Shown here piece after piece: positions 53,208 to 62,786 of a stretch of DNA of 64,000 nucleotides. Each line of letters starts with the position of its first letter. The first letter of the stretch is position 1. Source of the DNA: Akkermansiaceae bacterium UBA5689 (GTDB lineage: Bacteria > Verrucomicrobiota > Verrucomicrobiia > Verrucomicrobiales > Akkermansiaceae); contig DIHT01000165.1 of assembly GCA_002420305.1 (NCBI GenBank), forward strand, positions 44,811-108,810, read 5' to 3'. Made by a program: the position numbers and the translations under genes. Under the pieces are notes generated by a model, which was not told the DNA's origin, ran no database searches, and worked only from the letters and a program-made list of their open reading frames with translations.

Positions 53208-55150
53208 GCAGCGATTCAGGTCAGGAGCAGCTAAGCTACGAGGACGCCATGAGGGTTCTCGGCTATGAGCCCGGAGCAATTGTTTCGCCTCATCTTCCGA
53301 TATTCAGAAAGGTCGCCAGCAAACTTGAGGCTCTTGTGAAGACGACTAAGGATGAGCACCTGCGCGAAAGTTTTAGGGATGAACTGAACCGGTTGAATGA
53401 GGCTCTCCGAGTGGTCGTAGCCGAGCGTGCTCGCGAGCCATCCTTAAGAGGTCAGGGGATGAGGCTCAGGCTTGTTCTTGCTCTGCTTGTGGTCGCGATT
53501 CTGGTTTCTGCCGCTTGGTATGGCAACAGGAGGATCGAGGAGGGAGGGTATTTGCGCGACCGGGAGGGTATCGCGAAACTGGAGGCGATGGCCCGTCTCG
53601 CCGTGGAGAGCAGGGACTGGAGCGGAGCGGAGGAAGTGTATGCAGAATTGAACAAGCTCATTCCTGACTCAGCAAGGGTCCGGGAGGGGCTTGCGCGTGT
53701 CGTCGATGGCCGGGCAGAGGCCCGCAGGCAGAAACTGGGGTTTCTGGTGGGATCGATTCGGGCTGCTGTAGAAGGTCGGAGCTGGGAGGAGGCGGAGCGA
53801 TTGCTTGGAGATCTTCGGGAAATGGAAGTCAGTCATTCTGAGATTGGAAGTTTTATCAAAGTGATTCAGGCGGGGAGAGTAAGTGACCGAATTGCGGGGT
53901 TACTGGAGCAGGCGGAAGAGGCTCTCAAGGAGGAGCAGTGGGTGGCACTGGGAGATTATGCCGCCAAGCTGGAAGCGATCGCCCCTGGGCACAAACAACT
54001 TACCCGCTTCAAGACCGCGACAGAGCAGGGGATGAAAGTTCTTGAGGAGCGGCGGGTCCGGGCTCGGGAGTTGTATGAGAAGGCTCTTGCCCTGGATAAG
54101 GGGGAGTTTTCGGACCCTGCCCTCGAAACCTTGCGGGAAGCGATTCGATTGGATAATCAGAAGGATTATCAGGATCTGTATAATAAGATGTCAGCCTATA
54201 CGCGGCTTCTTAAGGTGCCGGGAGATTATTCGACCATTACCGAGGCGCTTGCGGCTGCCCGGTCCAACGACAAGATCCGGCTTGGCGAAGGGGTTTTTAA
54301 CGAACCGCTGTCTTTGAACGTCAAGGTGGACCTTGAAGGCGCGGGAATCGGTAAGTCTATCATACAATGTGAAGCAGAGAAAGCCAGTGTCCTGCTCTCA
54401 ACTAAGCAGGCGAGCGGTAGCAGGGTAGCGGCTCTTACGCTCCGACAGACGGGTATCTCTCTTGCGGCGGAGCGCTACCCGGTGGCCCTCGCGGATGGAG
54501 GTGAGCTTGTTCTGGAAGATTGCCTGATAGAAGGGGGAGCGGGTCATGGAGTGGCCGTTATTAATGGCGGCTCGGCGCGTCTTCGGAGTGTCGAAGTTCT
54601 GAAATGCGGCTGGGATGGACTTGCAGTCAATGGGGATGGAAGCGTCGCGGATGCGGTGGGCTGCCGCTTTGATTCAAACTTTCATCATGGCATCGACGCC
54701 TGGGGAGGAGGGCGAGTCACAGTGAAGTCATCCCGGGCCACTAGAAATGGGCTTGCAGGTGCGGTCCTCATGTCCAGAGGGGTTCGATCGGAGCTGGTCC
54801 AGTGTACGATCGACAGGAACAGGGAAGTAGGGATTAGTATTTCAAATGGGACAACTGCGGTGCTCAGGTCAAACCGGGTTGAGGAAAACCTTCTGGGCGG
54901 AGTTATGGTTGAAGGGGAAGGCACGACTGCGGGAATGGAGGGAAATGTGGCCGAGAGAAACAGGAAGTTTGGAATTATGGTGGACCGGCGGTCTGTCGTT
55001 CAGCCCTTCCGCGACAATGAGACAAAGGACAATGTTGGGGAGCAGTTAATGCTCAAAGCTGTGATGCCAGAGGAAGTAGTGCCTCCGCCACCAGTGCTGG
55101 ACGTTTCAGGAGGCAAGTCCCTTGAGCCGGGGCCCGAGATACCAAAATGA
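53204..55150 (+). CDS. Membrane-anchored TPR-like and beta-helix protein
   Basis: A 648-residue protein. Residues 1-86 are cytoplasmic and start with a short YEDAMRVLGYEPG motif. Residues 88-106 are a membrane helix. Residues about 115-340 are helical repeats with a TPR look (LAVESRDWSGAEEVYAELNKLIP, AVEGRSWEEAERLLGDLR). Residues about 345-620 form a right-handed parallel beta-helix: it starts with the Pro-x-x-Y-x-T-I-x-E-A-L pattern (VPGDYSTITEALAAA) and repeats G-I/V-x-V...A-x-x-N-x-x-x-G. This end resembles the periplasmic copper-binding/pectin-lyase-like fold. The tail is Pro-rich. Start is GTG 53204, overlapping nadE; function unknown, probably cell-wall or surface binding. Confidence 0.82.
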   Translation: MSSDSGQEQLSYEDAMRVLGYEPGAIVSPHLPIFRKVASKLEALVKTTKDEHLRESFRDELNRLNEALRVVVAERAREPSLRGQGMRLRLVLALLVVAILVSAAWYGNRRIEEGGYLRDREGIAKLEAMARLAVESRDWSGAEEVYAELNKLIPDSARVREGLARVVDGRAEARRQKLGFLVGSIRAAVEGRSWEEAERLLGDLREMEVSHSEIGSFIKVIQAGRVSDRIAGLLEQAEEALKEEQWVALGDYAAKLEAIAPGHKQLTRFKTATEQGMKVLEERRVRARELYEKALALDKGEFSDPALETLREAIRLDNQKDYQDLYNKMSAYTRLLKVPGDYSTITEALAAARSNDKIRLGEGVFNEPLSLNVKVDLEGAGIGKSIIQCEAEKASVLLSTKQASGSRVAALTLRQTGISLAAERYPVALADGGELVLEDCLIEGGAGHGVAVINGGSARLRSVEVLKCGWDGLAVNGDGSVADAVGCRFDSNFHHGIDAWGGGRVTVKSSRATRNGLAGAVLMSRGVRSELVQCTIDRNREVGISISNGTTAVLRSNRVEENLLGGVMVEGEGTTAGMEGNVAERNRKFGIMVDRRSVVQPFRDNETKDNVGEQLMLKAVMPEEVVPPPPVLDVSGGKSLEPGPEIPK

Positions 55151-55620
55151 GAAGGGTAAGAGGTTGGAGGTCAGAGGGTCACGATTTGGATGCGGTGCGG
55201 CTATTTAAGCTCCCCGGATCCTGTTCTCTGACAAGAGCCATCGGCACATGGGGGTGTGTGACAGTGCTGTCCCTCGGAATCCTGTCCTGCGTTCCACGGC
55301 ATCGAGACTACCCGGTTCGTTCCGCTCGTCCCGTTGCAAGAGCGCTTCCTGTGGCCCCCTCAGACAGCAAGTTGAATCGCTCCTACCTGAAGGCTGTCGC
55401 CGACCTGCAGCGCTTAAATGCAGAAATGAACGTAGCAAACAAGGCTCAGAATTTTGAGATGGTCAGGGAGAAGGCCGAGGAAGGTCTTTTGAGGGCTCGG
55501 GCGGCTCGCCTGATTGCTGAGCAGTTGCGAGACGTGGTTCTACGGGAGGAGCGGCTCGCAGCCATCGATCTGACGGTCGAGGATCTTAAAAGGCTGGTGA
55601 CTATCACCAGTCAGCAGTGA
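55147..55620 (+). CDS. Small putative lipoprotein
   Basis: A 157-residue protein of unknown function. A hydrophobic stretch near residues 36-47 ends in a lipobox-like LGILSC, so a lipoprotein is likely; the leader is unusually long because ATG 55147 is used. A later start, such as a GTG in the leader, would shorten it. The mature part is helical and basic (LQRLNAEMNVANKAQNFEMVREKAEEGLLRA has a coiled-coil look). The ATG overlaps the stop of the beta-helix gene (ATGA), so the two are coupled and probably work together at the envelope. Confidence 0.7.
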   Translation: MRRVRGWRSEGHDLDAVRLFKLPGSCSLTRAIGTWGCVTVLSLGILSCVPRHRDYPVRSARPVARALPVAPSDSKLNRSYLKAVADLQRLNAEMNVANKAQNFEMVREKAEEGLLRARAARLIAEQLRDVVLREERLAAIDLTVEDLKRLVTITSQQ

Positions 55621-55640
55621 AGAGGATTCGTGATCCGAAT

Positions 55641-56777
55641 TCATACCTCGAGCCCTGAGACCAGGTCGGTGAAATAGGCTGCTCCGGATTCGAGGTCCGC
55701 GATGCTAATGAATTCGTCTTTTGTATGGGCCTGTTTGATTGAACCCGGGCCAAGGCAGATTGCGGGTAAGCCCCCTGCATTCAGATGAGCAGCATCGGAG
55801 AACCATGGAGCTCCGACAAGGGCTGACGAAGGATGAATAGCTCGAATCCTGCTGAGCCATGGGTTGTCCTCAGGTAGCTCCATGGGAGGATTATCCGCAG
55901 AAAGAGAGATCTTTGCCGGGAGGTTTTTCGCAGCAAGAAAGTCCTCGAGCATTTTGGTGGCGGGTCCGGTCCGTGCTAGAGAAGGGGGGTAACGGATATC
56001 GATCTGAGCGGTCGCGCGGTCAGGAATAATGTTTGCGCGAGTTCCTCCCTGAATAATTCCCACGTTCAGGGTCGCAGGCCCGAGGATGGCATGGGTGAAT
56101 TCTGCTAGCAGAGGCTTCAAGGCATCATCGAGAACGGCAATCGTATCCACGATCTTGAGAATTGCGTTTTCTCCTGCCTCTGGCTGGGAGGAATGCCCGG
56201 AAATTCCAGTGGTCTCCAGAGTGGCCCAGAGAGATCCCTTGGTGACATGGACGATATCCAGTTCCGTGGGTTCGCCTGCGATGGCAAAATCGTAATCTTC
56301 GGCGTGTTTCCTGGCGAAGTGCTTGGAGCCAAACTGGTCGGACTCCTCACTCATGAATGCTACAAAGTCCACCGCAACGGGGAGGTCGGCGAGACGGTCT
56401 AGATTACTCAGAAGGCCCCAGATCATGGAGGCCATGGGCCCTTTGGTGTCGGAGGCGCCCCGGCCCCAGATCTTGTCGTCGTGGATGACGCCTCCGAATG
56501 GATCGATTGTCATTCCCCCAACTCCAACGGTGTCGAGGTGTGGTCCCAAAAGAATCCGGGGCCTGGAGTCGGTTAGGGATCCCGGGCTTCGCGCGATCAG
56601 GTTCGGGCGTCCGGGCTCGACCTGCTCTGCGGTTACGTTGAATCCCCGGTCGCCAAGAAAGTTTCCGAGCCATTCGGCAATCGCTCCCTCTCCGCACTGG
56701 TCCGTCCCGGGGTCTCCGTCAGGATTGACGGAGGGAATACGGATCAGACGTTGCAGTAGGTCTGAAACACAATTCAC
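55641..56777 (-). CDS. M20 family metallopeptidase (ArgE/DapE-like)
   Basis: A di-zinc hydrolase of about 378 residues. Metal ligands are visible in LLGPHLDTVGVGG, GRGASDTKGPMASMIWG and MSEESDQFGS, then GEPTELDIVHVTKG. The dimerisation domain follows (ATLETTGISGHSSQPEAGENAI, IQGGTRANIIPDRATAQIDIRYP). It resembles acetylornithine deacetylase and succinyl-diaminopimelate desuccinylase; by sequence alone the substrate is open. I start at GTG 56777 (NCVSDLLQRLIRIPSVNP). A TTG at 56834 would add 19 residues. Divergent from pyrF. Confidence 0.9.
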   Translation of the reverse strand: MNCVSDLLQRLIRIPSVNPDGDPGTDQCGEGAIAEWLGNFLGDRGFNVTAEQVEPGRPNLIARSPGSLTDSRPRILLGPHLDTVGVGGMTIDPFGGVIHDDKIWGRGASDTKGPMASMIWGLLSNLDRLADLPVAVDFVAFMSEESDQFGSKHFARKHAEDYDFAIAGEPTELDIVHVTKGSLWATLETTGISGHSSQPEAGENAILKIVDTIAVLDDALKPLLAEFTHAILGPATLNVGIIQGGTRANIIPDRATAQIDIRYPPSLARTGPATKMLEDFLAAKNLPAKISLSADNPPMELPEDNPWLSRIRAIHPSSALVGAPWFSDAAHLNAGGLPAICLGPGSIKQAHTKDEFISIADLESGAAYFTDLVSGLEV

Positions 56778-56919
56778 TTCGGTGTTGAACCATAAGCCGT
56801 AGCATCTGTCTGGTGTTTTCGTGCGCTGAATCAAGGTCGCATGGACTTTTTGCGATAACAGGAGCGAAAGAGGTCGATAATTGAAGAGGAAACGCTTTCG
56901 TCCGTGAGGAGTGTAGGCG

Positions 56920-57738
56920 ATGGTGCTCAGAGAAATGAGCGCAGGCTATTCAGATCAGCTGGCCACGAGGTCCAAGGAAACCGGTTCTAATCTTTGTGTC
57001 GGGCTTGATCCGAGAATCGAACACCATGAAGATGACGTTCTCGAGGTGGAGCGCTTTCTTGATCAAGTGGTGGAGCAGACCCTCCCCAAGACCGCTTGTT
57101 ACAAGCCCAACATCGCTTATTTCGAAGCAATGGGTCCCGAGGGGCTTATGATGCTGAAGCGGGTAATCGATCGAATTCCTGAGAGTGTGCCGGTAATTCT
57201 TGATGCTAAGCGAAGCGACATTGGAGAGACTCAGCGCCGCTATGCTGAAGCCTGCTTTGAGGGCTTTGGTGCAGACGCAGTAACGATTAATCCTTTCATG
57301 GGGTATGACTCGCTGGAGCCGTTTCTCGATTACGAGGGGAAGGGTATATATCTGCTGGCGGTTACCTCGAACCCGGGGAGTGCGGATTTGCAGCGTCGGG
57401 AGAGTGATGGCGTAAAGATTTTTGAGATCGTAGGCCTATTCGCCGGTCGTGCCAGCGAGGAGGACCGGAAAACCGAAGTTGGTCTTGTGGTGGGCTTAAC
57501 GAATGCGGGAGGAGATGTTCTCACGGGTTTGCCAGATGTGCCTCTGCTGATTCCGGGTCTTGGAGCACAGGGTGGAGATCTCTCGGCTCTGACGGGCTCC
57601 GGGAGACAAGCTCCGAATGTGGTCAATGTGTCCCGCGGAGTGATCTATGGAAATGAGGGCTCGCCGGCTGAGTTAGCAGATCGCTATGCGAGGGAAATCG
57701 CAGAGGCTCTGGGGCAGGGGGCTCAGGAGGGCTCTTGA
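56920..57738 (+). CDS. pyrF: Orotidine-5'-phosphate decarboxylase
   Basis: Last step of UMP synthesis. A 272-residue type-2 decarboxylase. The active-site block is VILDAKRSDIGET near residue 90 (D-x-K-x-x-D), with LCVGLDPRIE at the N-terminus and GLGAQGGDL plus NVSRGVIYG at the C-terminus. Start ATG 56920; ATG 56935 is as likely. The gene runs into the convergent ThiF/MoeB-like gene, and the two stops overlap by 16 bp. Confidence 0.95.
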   Translation: MVLREMSAGYSDQLATRSKETGSNLCVGLDPRIEHHEDDVLEVERFLDQVVEQTLPKTACYKPNIAYFEAMGPEGLMMLKRVIDRIPESVPVILDAKRSDIGETQRRYAEACFEGFGADAVTINPFMGYDSLEPFLDYEGKGIYLLAVTSNPGSADLQRRESDGVKIFEIVGLFAGRASEEDRKTEVGLVVGLTNAGGDVLTGLPDVPLLIPGLGAQGGDLSALTGSGRQAPNVVNVSRGVIYGNEGSPAELADRYAREIAEALGQGAQEGS

Positions 57739-58490
57739 ACGCCTGGTGGCCGGCACGAGCCGCATACTAGACAGTCTGGACGGCGCTGGATGGCAATCTT
57801 ACGAAAGTCCATCGATCGTGCGTCAAAGATCAACAGTGTATTGGTCAGGAGCTCGCCGAAGCCTGCAAGGAGTTTGAGTCCTTCAAGTGCGGCGAGATTG
57901 GCCATAGTTGCCGAGACGGCGCCGATCACTGGGAATTCACGTTTCCATCCGGGCGGAATCTCAGGATAAAGGCAGGCAAGGCAAGGGGTTCGACCGGGAA
58001 TGATAGTGGTGAGCTGGCCCTCCATTTCAAACATTGCAGCGTCTACAAGCGGTTTCTGTTGCCTTACGCATTCCCGGTTCAGGAGGAGTCGCTCTTCGAA
58101 GAGTGGTGCGCAGTCAAAGACGAGATCAGCTCCCGAGACAAGGCCTCTGACATTTTCTTCAGAGACGTTCTCTCCACAGGTTTCGATTTCTATTTGGGGA
58201 TTCAGTTCCACCAATCGTCTGCGGCAGGATTCGATCCGTGGTTTTCCCAGCTGGTCATGAGTCTGAAGGATTTGTCGATTAAGGTCGCTGTGCTTGGTGT
58301 TTCCTCCATGAGCGAGGATCAGTTTCCCGAGTCCTGCTGCAGCAAGTGACTGCGCGAGGGGGCCGCCTAGTCCGCCAACCCGGGTAATAAGGGCGGTGGA
58401 ATTCTTGAGCTTTTGCTGGCCTGAATCTCCAAGGCCGTTGACCCAGATCTGCCACTCATAAATGGCACGGTCTCTGTCGGTAAGTTCCAT
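57723..58490 (-). CDS. ThiF/MoeB family adenylyltransferase (E1-like)
   Basis: A 255-residue ATP-dependent activating enzyme of sulfur carrier proteins. RVGGLGGPLAQSLAAAGLGKLIL is the nucleotide-binding block, with the first glycine of GxGG replaced by arginine. DLNRQILQ near residue 70 and the zinc cysteines CLAC near 165 and CLVCGSC near 245 complete the MoeB/ThiF pattern. It should adenylate the C-terminal glycine of the sulfur carrier encoded 10 bp upstream. Whether the product feeds thiamine, molybdopterin or another pathway cannot be told. Start ATG at 58490. Confidence 0.9.
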   Translation of the reverse strand: MELTDRDRAIYEWQIWVNGLGDSGQQKLKNSTALITRVGGLGGPLAQSLAAAGLGKLILAHGGNTKHSDLNRQILQTHDQLGKPRIESCRRRLVELNPQIEIETCGENVSEENVRGLVSGADLVFDCAPLFEERLLLNRECVRQQKPLVDAAMFEMEGQLTTIIPGRTPCLACLYPEIPPGWKREFPVIGAVSATMANLAALEGLKLLAGFGELLTNTLLIFDARSMDFRKIAIQRRPDCLVCGSCRPPGVQEPS

Positions 58491-58500
58491 AGCGCGTTTC

Positions 58501-58788
58501 TTATCCTCCCGACATGGGAGGAAGGAGGCTCACTTCGTCACCATCTTTCAGTAGATCCCGCGCTGAAGGCTCGATTGTTTCGTTATTCCGGATTGCCATC
58601 ACGCTACGGCGGAGTTGCTGCACCTCATTCGAGCGTTCCGAAAGGATGAGATGAAGGCTGTCCGGAGCTCCGGTAAGGAGGTGTGGTACGAGCTCATCGA
58701 CAGAAGCGCCTTCCTCTACATGGAGGATCACCCGCTCTGTTGGGGATAGCTGGCGCGCTTGGCCGAGGAGTTGGACCGTGATTTTCAC
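58501..58788 (-). CDS. MoaD/ThiS family sulfur carrier protein
   Basis: About 95 residues, ubiquitin-like, ending in Gly-Gly (SLLPPMSGG). The MoaD-like order of elements is V-K-I-T-V-Q-L-L-G-Q-A-R, then VEEGASVDELVPHL, and LKDGDEVSLLPPMSGG. The VSLLPPxSGG ending is typical of MoaD, so molybdopterin synthase small subunit is the first guess. I start at GTG 58788; the open frame extends to 58845. Its activating enzyme follows after 10 bp. Confidence 0.88.
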   Translation of the reverse strand: MKITVQLLGQARQLSPTERVILHVEEGASVDELVPHLLTGAPDSLHLILSERSNEVQQLRRSVMAIRNNETIEPSARDLLKDGDEVSLLPPMSGG

Positions 58789-58917
58789 CTGAAAGATGGA
58801 CGCTAGCGGCCTCTGGGAGTCATGAAAAGCCTGCAACGCTGGCATTTATGGGAATGAGGAGTTGAGAAGGATGCTGGAGCAGCGCAGTCTGGCCCCCTCG
58901 ACACTCTAGATTTACTC

Positions 58918-61900
58918 ATGAATCCCTACTACCGGCTCCGTGTTCTTTCCATGCTTTTTCTTGCTCTTCCGGCAGGTGCGGAGCTTGCCGTAGACGCAGT
59001 CCGCAGCTCTGGTGTGCAAGGAGGGCTGGTAGTGTACGTAGGGGGGAGAGATCCCGAGGAAACGGCAGCTTTACGCTTGAATGATCGCTATATGGTTCAG
59101 GGGCTCTCCGTTGATGCGGAGGCCGTGGAAAAGGGGCGCAATACGCTGCATGCCAAAGGCCTCTATGGGCCTGTTTCCATGGAGCAATTTAATGGCCGCT
59201 CTTTACCTTACATCGAGAATTTCGTGAACCTCTTGGTGGTAGAGGAAGAGGTGGCTGAAAAGGAGTTGTTGCGAGTGCTAGTTCCGGAGGGCGTCGCTCT
59301 CATTCGTCGGGATGGCGGATGGAAGAGGATCGTCAAAAAGCGCCCAGAGGAGATCGATGATTGGACTCACTACTTCCATAATCCTTCCGGTAATGCGGTG
59401 GCTCAGGACAGCGAGGTTGGTCCTCCTCGGCGCCTGCAATGGGTTGGAAGTCCCCGGTGGTCACGACATCATGATCGGATGGCTTCCATGAGCGCCCTTG
59501 TCTCCGGAGGGGGAAGAATGTTTTATATCATGGACGAGGGCTCGAGAGTCTCAATTCAGCTGCCGTCCAGTTGGCAACTGATCGCGCGAGATGCCTTCAA
59601 TGGAGCGGTGCTCTGGAAAAGGCCAATCACCAAATGGCATAGTCAGCTATGGCCCCTTAAGAGTGGGCCCAGTCAACTGGCACGTCGTCTTGTTGTCGAT
59701 GGAGATCGGCTCTTTGTGACCCGGAGTATCACTGGTCCGGTGGAGAATATTGATGCTGCGACTGGGGAAACACGCGGGGTTTTCAAGGGCTCGGAAAGGG
59801 CCGAGGAGATTGTTCATCATGAAGGTCTTCTTTTCGCTTTGGTCAGAGAGGGCAAGTCTGAGTTGGAAGACTATGTGCCTAAGCACAATACCGGTGACCA
59901 GGCCCGGGTGCGGGGTGAGTTCGTCTGGAACGCTCAACCCCGTAGTATCCGGGTATACGATGCTGAGAGCGGGAAGTTCCTCTGGGAGAAGAAAGATAAG
60001 ATTTCTCCTCTAAGTCTCTCAGTGGCAGGGGACGTTCTTGTCTATCATGACGGTGAAAATGTGGCCTGCCTGGACCGTAGGACCGGTGAGCAGCGCTGGA
60101 GAAGTGAGAGGGCAGGGCGGAGAACTCTGATTCCGTTCAATTTTGCTCCTCGTCTGGTTCTCTACAAGGATGTGGTGCTCTACGCAGGCGGAGACAACAA
60201 GATGCAGAGCTACGATCTGAAAACTGGGAAGAGGCTGTGGGAGGCTACCCATGATCCTTCAGGATATCAGTCCCCGCAGGACCTTCTGGTTGTGGCTGGT
60301 CTGGTATGGTCTGCGCCACTGACCAGTGGCGGTCATAGTGGGGTCTACACCGGCCGGGATCCCCGGACCGGGGAAGTGAAAAAGCAATTCCCCCCGAATG
60401 TGAAGACTTACTGGTTTCATCACCGGTGTTATATCGCCAAGGCCACGGAACGTTTTTTGATTCCTTCCCGCACTGGAATCGAGTTTGTGGATTTCGATAA
60501 GGAGGACTGGGATATCAATCACTGGGTAAGGGGTGGTTGCCTTTATGGGATCATGCCTGCAAACGGCCTGACATATGCACCGCCTCATAACTGTGCGTGC
60601 TATCCTGAGGCAAAGCTTTATGGGTTTAATGCCCTGGCTCCGGCCTCGAAGACTTTCAAGCTTCCCGCAAAAATCCCGGAGGAGGGGCGGTTGACAGAGG
60701 GGCCGGTATTCGCAGAGCCAGTGGATGAAGTGGTGGCAGGAAAGGATGATTGGCCGACCTTTCGAGGTAACGTGCAGCGTAGTGGGGCGTCTGCGAAGGG
60801 GCTTGTCGGGAACCTTGATGAAAGCTGGAACGCGGATCTTGGTGGGCGACTGAGTGCCCTTACAATTGTGAAGGACAAGGTCTACGTCGCTCAAATTGAC
60901 CAGCATACCCTGCATGCGCTGTCCTCCTCGACTGGAGAGAAGCAGTGGAAATTCACGGCTGGAGCCCGCATCGATTCACCTCCAGCTTACTGGAAGGGCC
61001 GGCTGGTCTTTGGTTCCGCAGACGGCTGCGTCTATTGTCTTCGCGCAAAGGATGGAGCCCTGATATGGAAGTTCCGCGCAGCACCAGTGGATCGGCGACT
61101 CATGGCGTTTGAGCAAATTGAGAGCGTCTGGCCGGTGCATGGGACAGTGCTGGTCGAGGATGGGGTTGCCTCCTTCGTGGCAGGTCGCTCGACATTTCTC
61201 GATCACGGACTCCGTTATCTCCAGCTTGATGTGAAGACCGGCAGGAAGTTAATGGAGCGCCTGATGGATCATCGTGATCCGGAAACTGGTGATGATATTC
61301 AGAATCGGCTTCAGACTCTCCAGATGCAGGTCGGGCTTCCAGATATTCTCAGTAGTGATGGCGAGCACACGTATCTTCGTTCCCAGAAAATCGATAAGAA
61401 GACCGGTGACCGCCTCGAGGTGGGTCCGATTTCTGGAAATGCAGCGGCACAGGGTGGAGCCCAGCAGGGTAAGGGGACCCATCTTTTTGCTCCCATGGGA
61501 TTTCTGGATGACACCTATTTCCACCGGGCCTACTGGGTCTTCGGAAAGAATTTTGCGGGTGGGCACAATGGATATTATCAGGCCGGCAAGTATGCCCCCG
61601 CCGGGCGCATGCTGGTATTCAACGAGGATAAGGTTTATGGTTTCGGTCGGGATCCTAAATATCTTCGTTGGACGACTACCATCGAGCATCAGCTTTTTGG
61701 GGCGCCGAGGGAGATTCCTGACGCCCCCCAGCCGGCTGCGGGTGGGCGAAGAACCCGGTCCAGCGCCCTGGTGGGGTTTAAACCCAGAAAAAGTCTGGAT
61801 CCGACTGGAAAGCCGGTGACCGTGGAGTGCTGGGTGTTTCCCGACGGCCCCGGGGGGGTGGTTCTTGCTCATGGGGGTCCCTTGAATGGCTACGCTGTGA

Positions 61901-62784
61901 CTTTGAAAAAGCGGGTGCCGAGTTTTCAGGTCCGGTCCGAAGAAAAGTTGACTGTCATCTCGGGAAAGGTGCCGCTGAAAAAAGGTTGGAGTCACCTTGC
62001 CGCGGTTCTTGGGGCGGATGCATCAATGCGGCTATTTGTGAACGGAGCGCTGGTTTCTGAAGGAAAGGCCTCCGGGTTGGTGGCGCAGACTCCAGTACAG
62101 GGCTTGGATCTTGCCATGGACTCTGGATCCTCGGTGGGAGAATATCGAATGGATCATGTCTATACGGGGCTCTTGGACGAGTTGCGGGTGTCCTTCCGGG
62201 AGTTGGGCGCGGCGGAGATCAAGAGAAACTACGAAGATCCACTCAAGGCTCGCGCGAGCAACGGGAAGGCGGTGCTCGCGCTCTCTTTTGATACGCCCAC
62301 TGCCAAGGATGAATCACCGGCTAAAAATGATGGTGCCTTGTTAGGTGTAGAGGTGGGAAAAGGTCGTCAAGGGAAGGCGATCTGGTTCCGCAAGGGGAAG
62401 AAAAATCCGGGCGGTAATCAGCGGAGTAGCGGTTCCTATGTTCAGAGGGACTGGGACCGGCAGGTGCCACTCTTTGCTCAGGGCATGGTGCTTGCCGGAG
62501 ATACTCTGCTGGTTGCAGGTCCGCCGGACATCATGGATGAAGAGTATACTTTTGAGCGAATCATGGCAGAGGACAAAGAAGTCGACCGAGTTCTGAAAAG
62601 TCAGGATGAAGCCCTGAAAGGTGCCGCGGGAGGCAAGTTGCTGTCCGTTTCCGTATCCAGTGGGGATCAGAACGAAGAGCTTAAGCTGGATGCCCTTCCG
62701 GTCTGGGATGGGATGGCGGTCGCAGACGGAAGCCTCTTCGTGGCGACTAAGGATGGGAAGGTGCAACGGTTTGGACGAAAGTAG
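58918..62784 (+). CDS. Giant exported protein: methyltransferase-like domain, PQQ-type propeller, LamG
   Basis: A 1288-residue exported protein, signal peptide residues 1-21. Residues about 22-130 resemble a class I methyltransferase core (GGLVVYVGG, LSVDAEAVEKGRNTLHAKGLYGPVS, VNLLVVE), but the GxGxG cofactor loop is lost and an export signal precedes it, so it is probably not a methyltransferase. Residues about 150-920 hold PQQ/quinoprotein-like propeller blades (GKFLWEKKDKI, LKTGKRLWEAT, STGEKQWKF, DGALIWKFR). Residues about 960-1105 form a LamG/concanavalin-like domain (VTVECWVFPDG, GWSHLAAVLG, LDELRVS). Similar architectures occur in Planctomycetes. Role: cell-surface carbohydrate handling is a guess. 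Confidence 0.88.
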   Translation: MNPYYRLRVLSMLFLALPAGAELAVDAVRSSGVQGGLVVYVGGRDPEETAALRLNDRYMVQGLSVDAEAVEKGRNTLHAKGLYGPVSMEQFNGRSLPYIENFVNLLVVEEEVAEKELLRVLVPEGVALIRRDGGWKRIVKKRPEEIDDWTHYFHNPSGNAVAQDSEVGPPRRLQWVGSPRWSRHHDRMASMSALVSGGGRMFYIMDEGSRVSIQLPSSWQLIARDAFNGAVLWKRPITKWHSQLWPLKSGPSQLARRLVVDGDRLFVTRSITGPVENIDAATGETRGVFKGSERAEEIVHHEGLLFALVREGKSELEDYVPKHNTGDQARVRGEFVWNAQPRSIRVYDAESGKFLWEKKDKISPLSLSVAGDVLVYHDGENVACLDRRTGEQRWRSERAGRRTLIPFNFAPRLVLYKDVVLYAGGDNKMQSYDLKTGKRLWEATHDPSGYQSPQDLLVVAGLVWSAPLTSGGHSGVYTGRDPRTGEVKKQFPPNVKTYWFHHRCYIAKATERFLIPSRTGIEFVDFDKEDWDINHWVRGGCLYGIMPANGLTYAPPHNCACYPEAKLYGFNALAPASKTFKLPAKIPEEGRLTEGPVFAEPVDEVVAGKDDWPTFRGNVQRSGASAKGLVGNLDESWNADLGGRLSALTIVKDKVYVAQIDQHTLHALSSSTGEKQWKFTAGARIDSPPAYWKGRLVFGSADGCVYCLRAKDGALIWKFRAAPVDRRLMAFEQIESVWPVHGTVLVEDGVASFVAGRSTFLDHGLRYLQLDVKTGRKLMERLMDHRDPETGDDIQNRLQTLQMQVGLPDILSSDGEHTYLRSQKIDKKTGDRLEVGPISGNAAAQGGAQQGKGTHLFAPMGFLDDTYFHRAYWVFGKNFAGGHNGYYQAGKYAPAGRMLVFNEDKVYGFGRDPKYLRWTTTIEHQLFGAPREIPDAPQPAAGGRRTRSSALVGFKPRKSLDPTGKPVTVECWVFPDGPGGVVLAHGGPLNGYAVTLKKRVPSFQVRSEEKLTVISGKVPLKKGWSHLAAVLGADASMRLFVNGALVSEGKASGLVAQTPVQGLDLAMDSGSSVGEYRMDHVYTGLLDELRVSFRELGAAEIKRNYEDPLKARASNGKAVLALSFDTPTAKDESPAKNDGALLGVEVGKGRQGKAIWFRKGKKNPGGNQRSSGSYVQRDWDRQVPLFAQGMVLAGDTLLVAGPPDIMDEEYTFERIMAEDKEVDRVLKSQDEALKGAAGGKLLSVSVSSGDQNEELKLDALPVWDGMAVADGSLFVATKDGKVQRFGRK

Positions 62785-62786
62785 AG

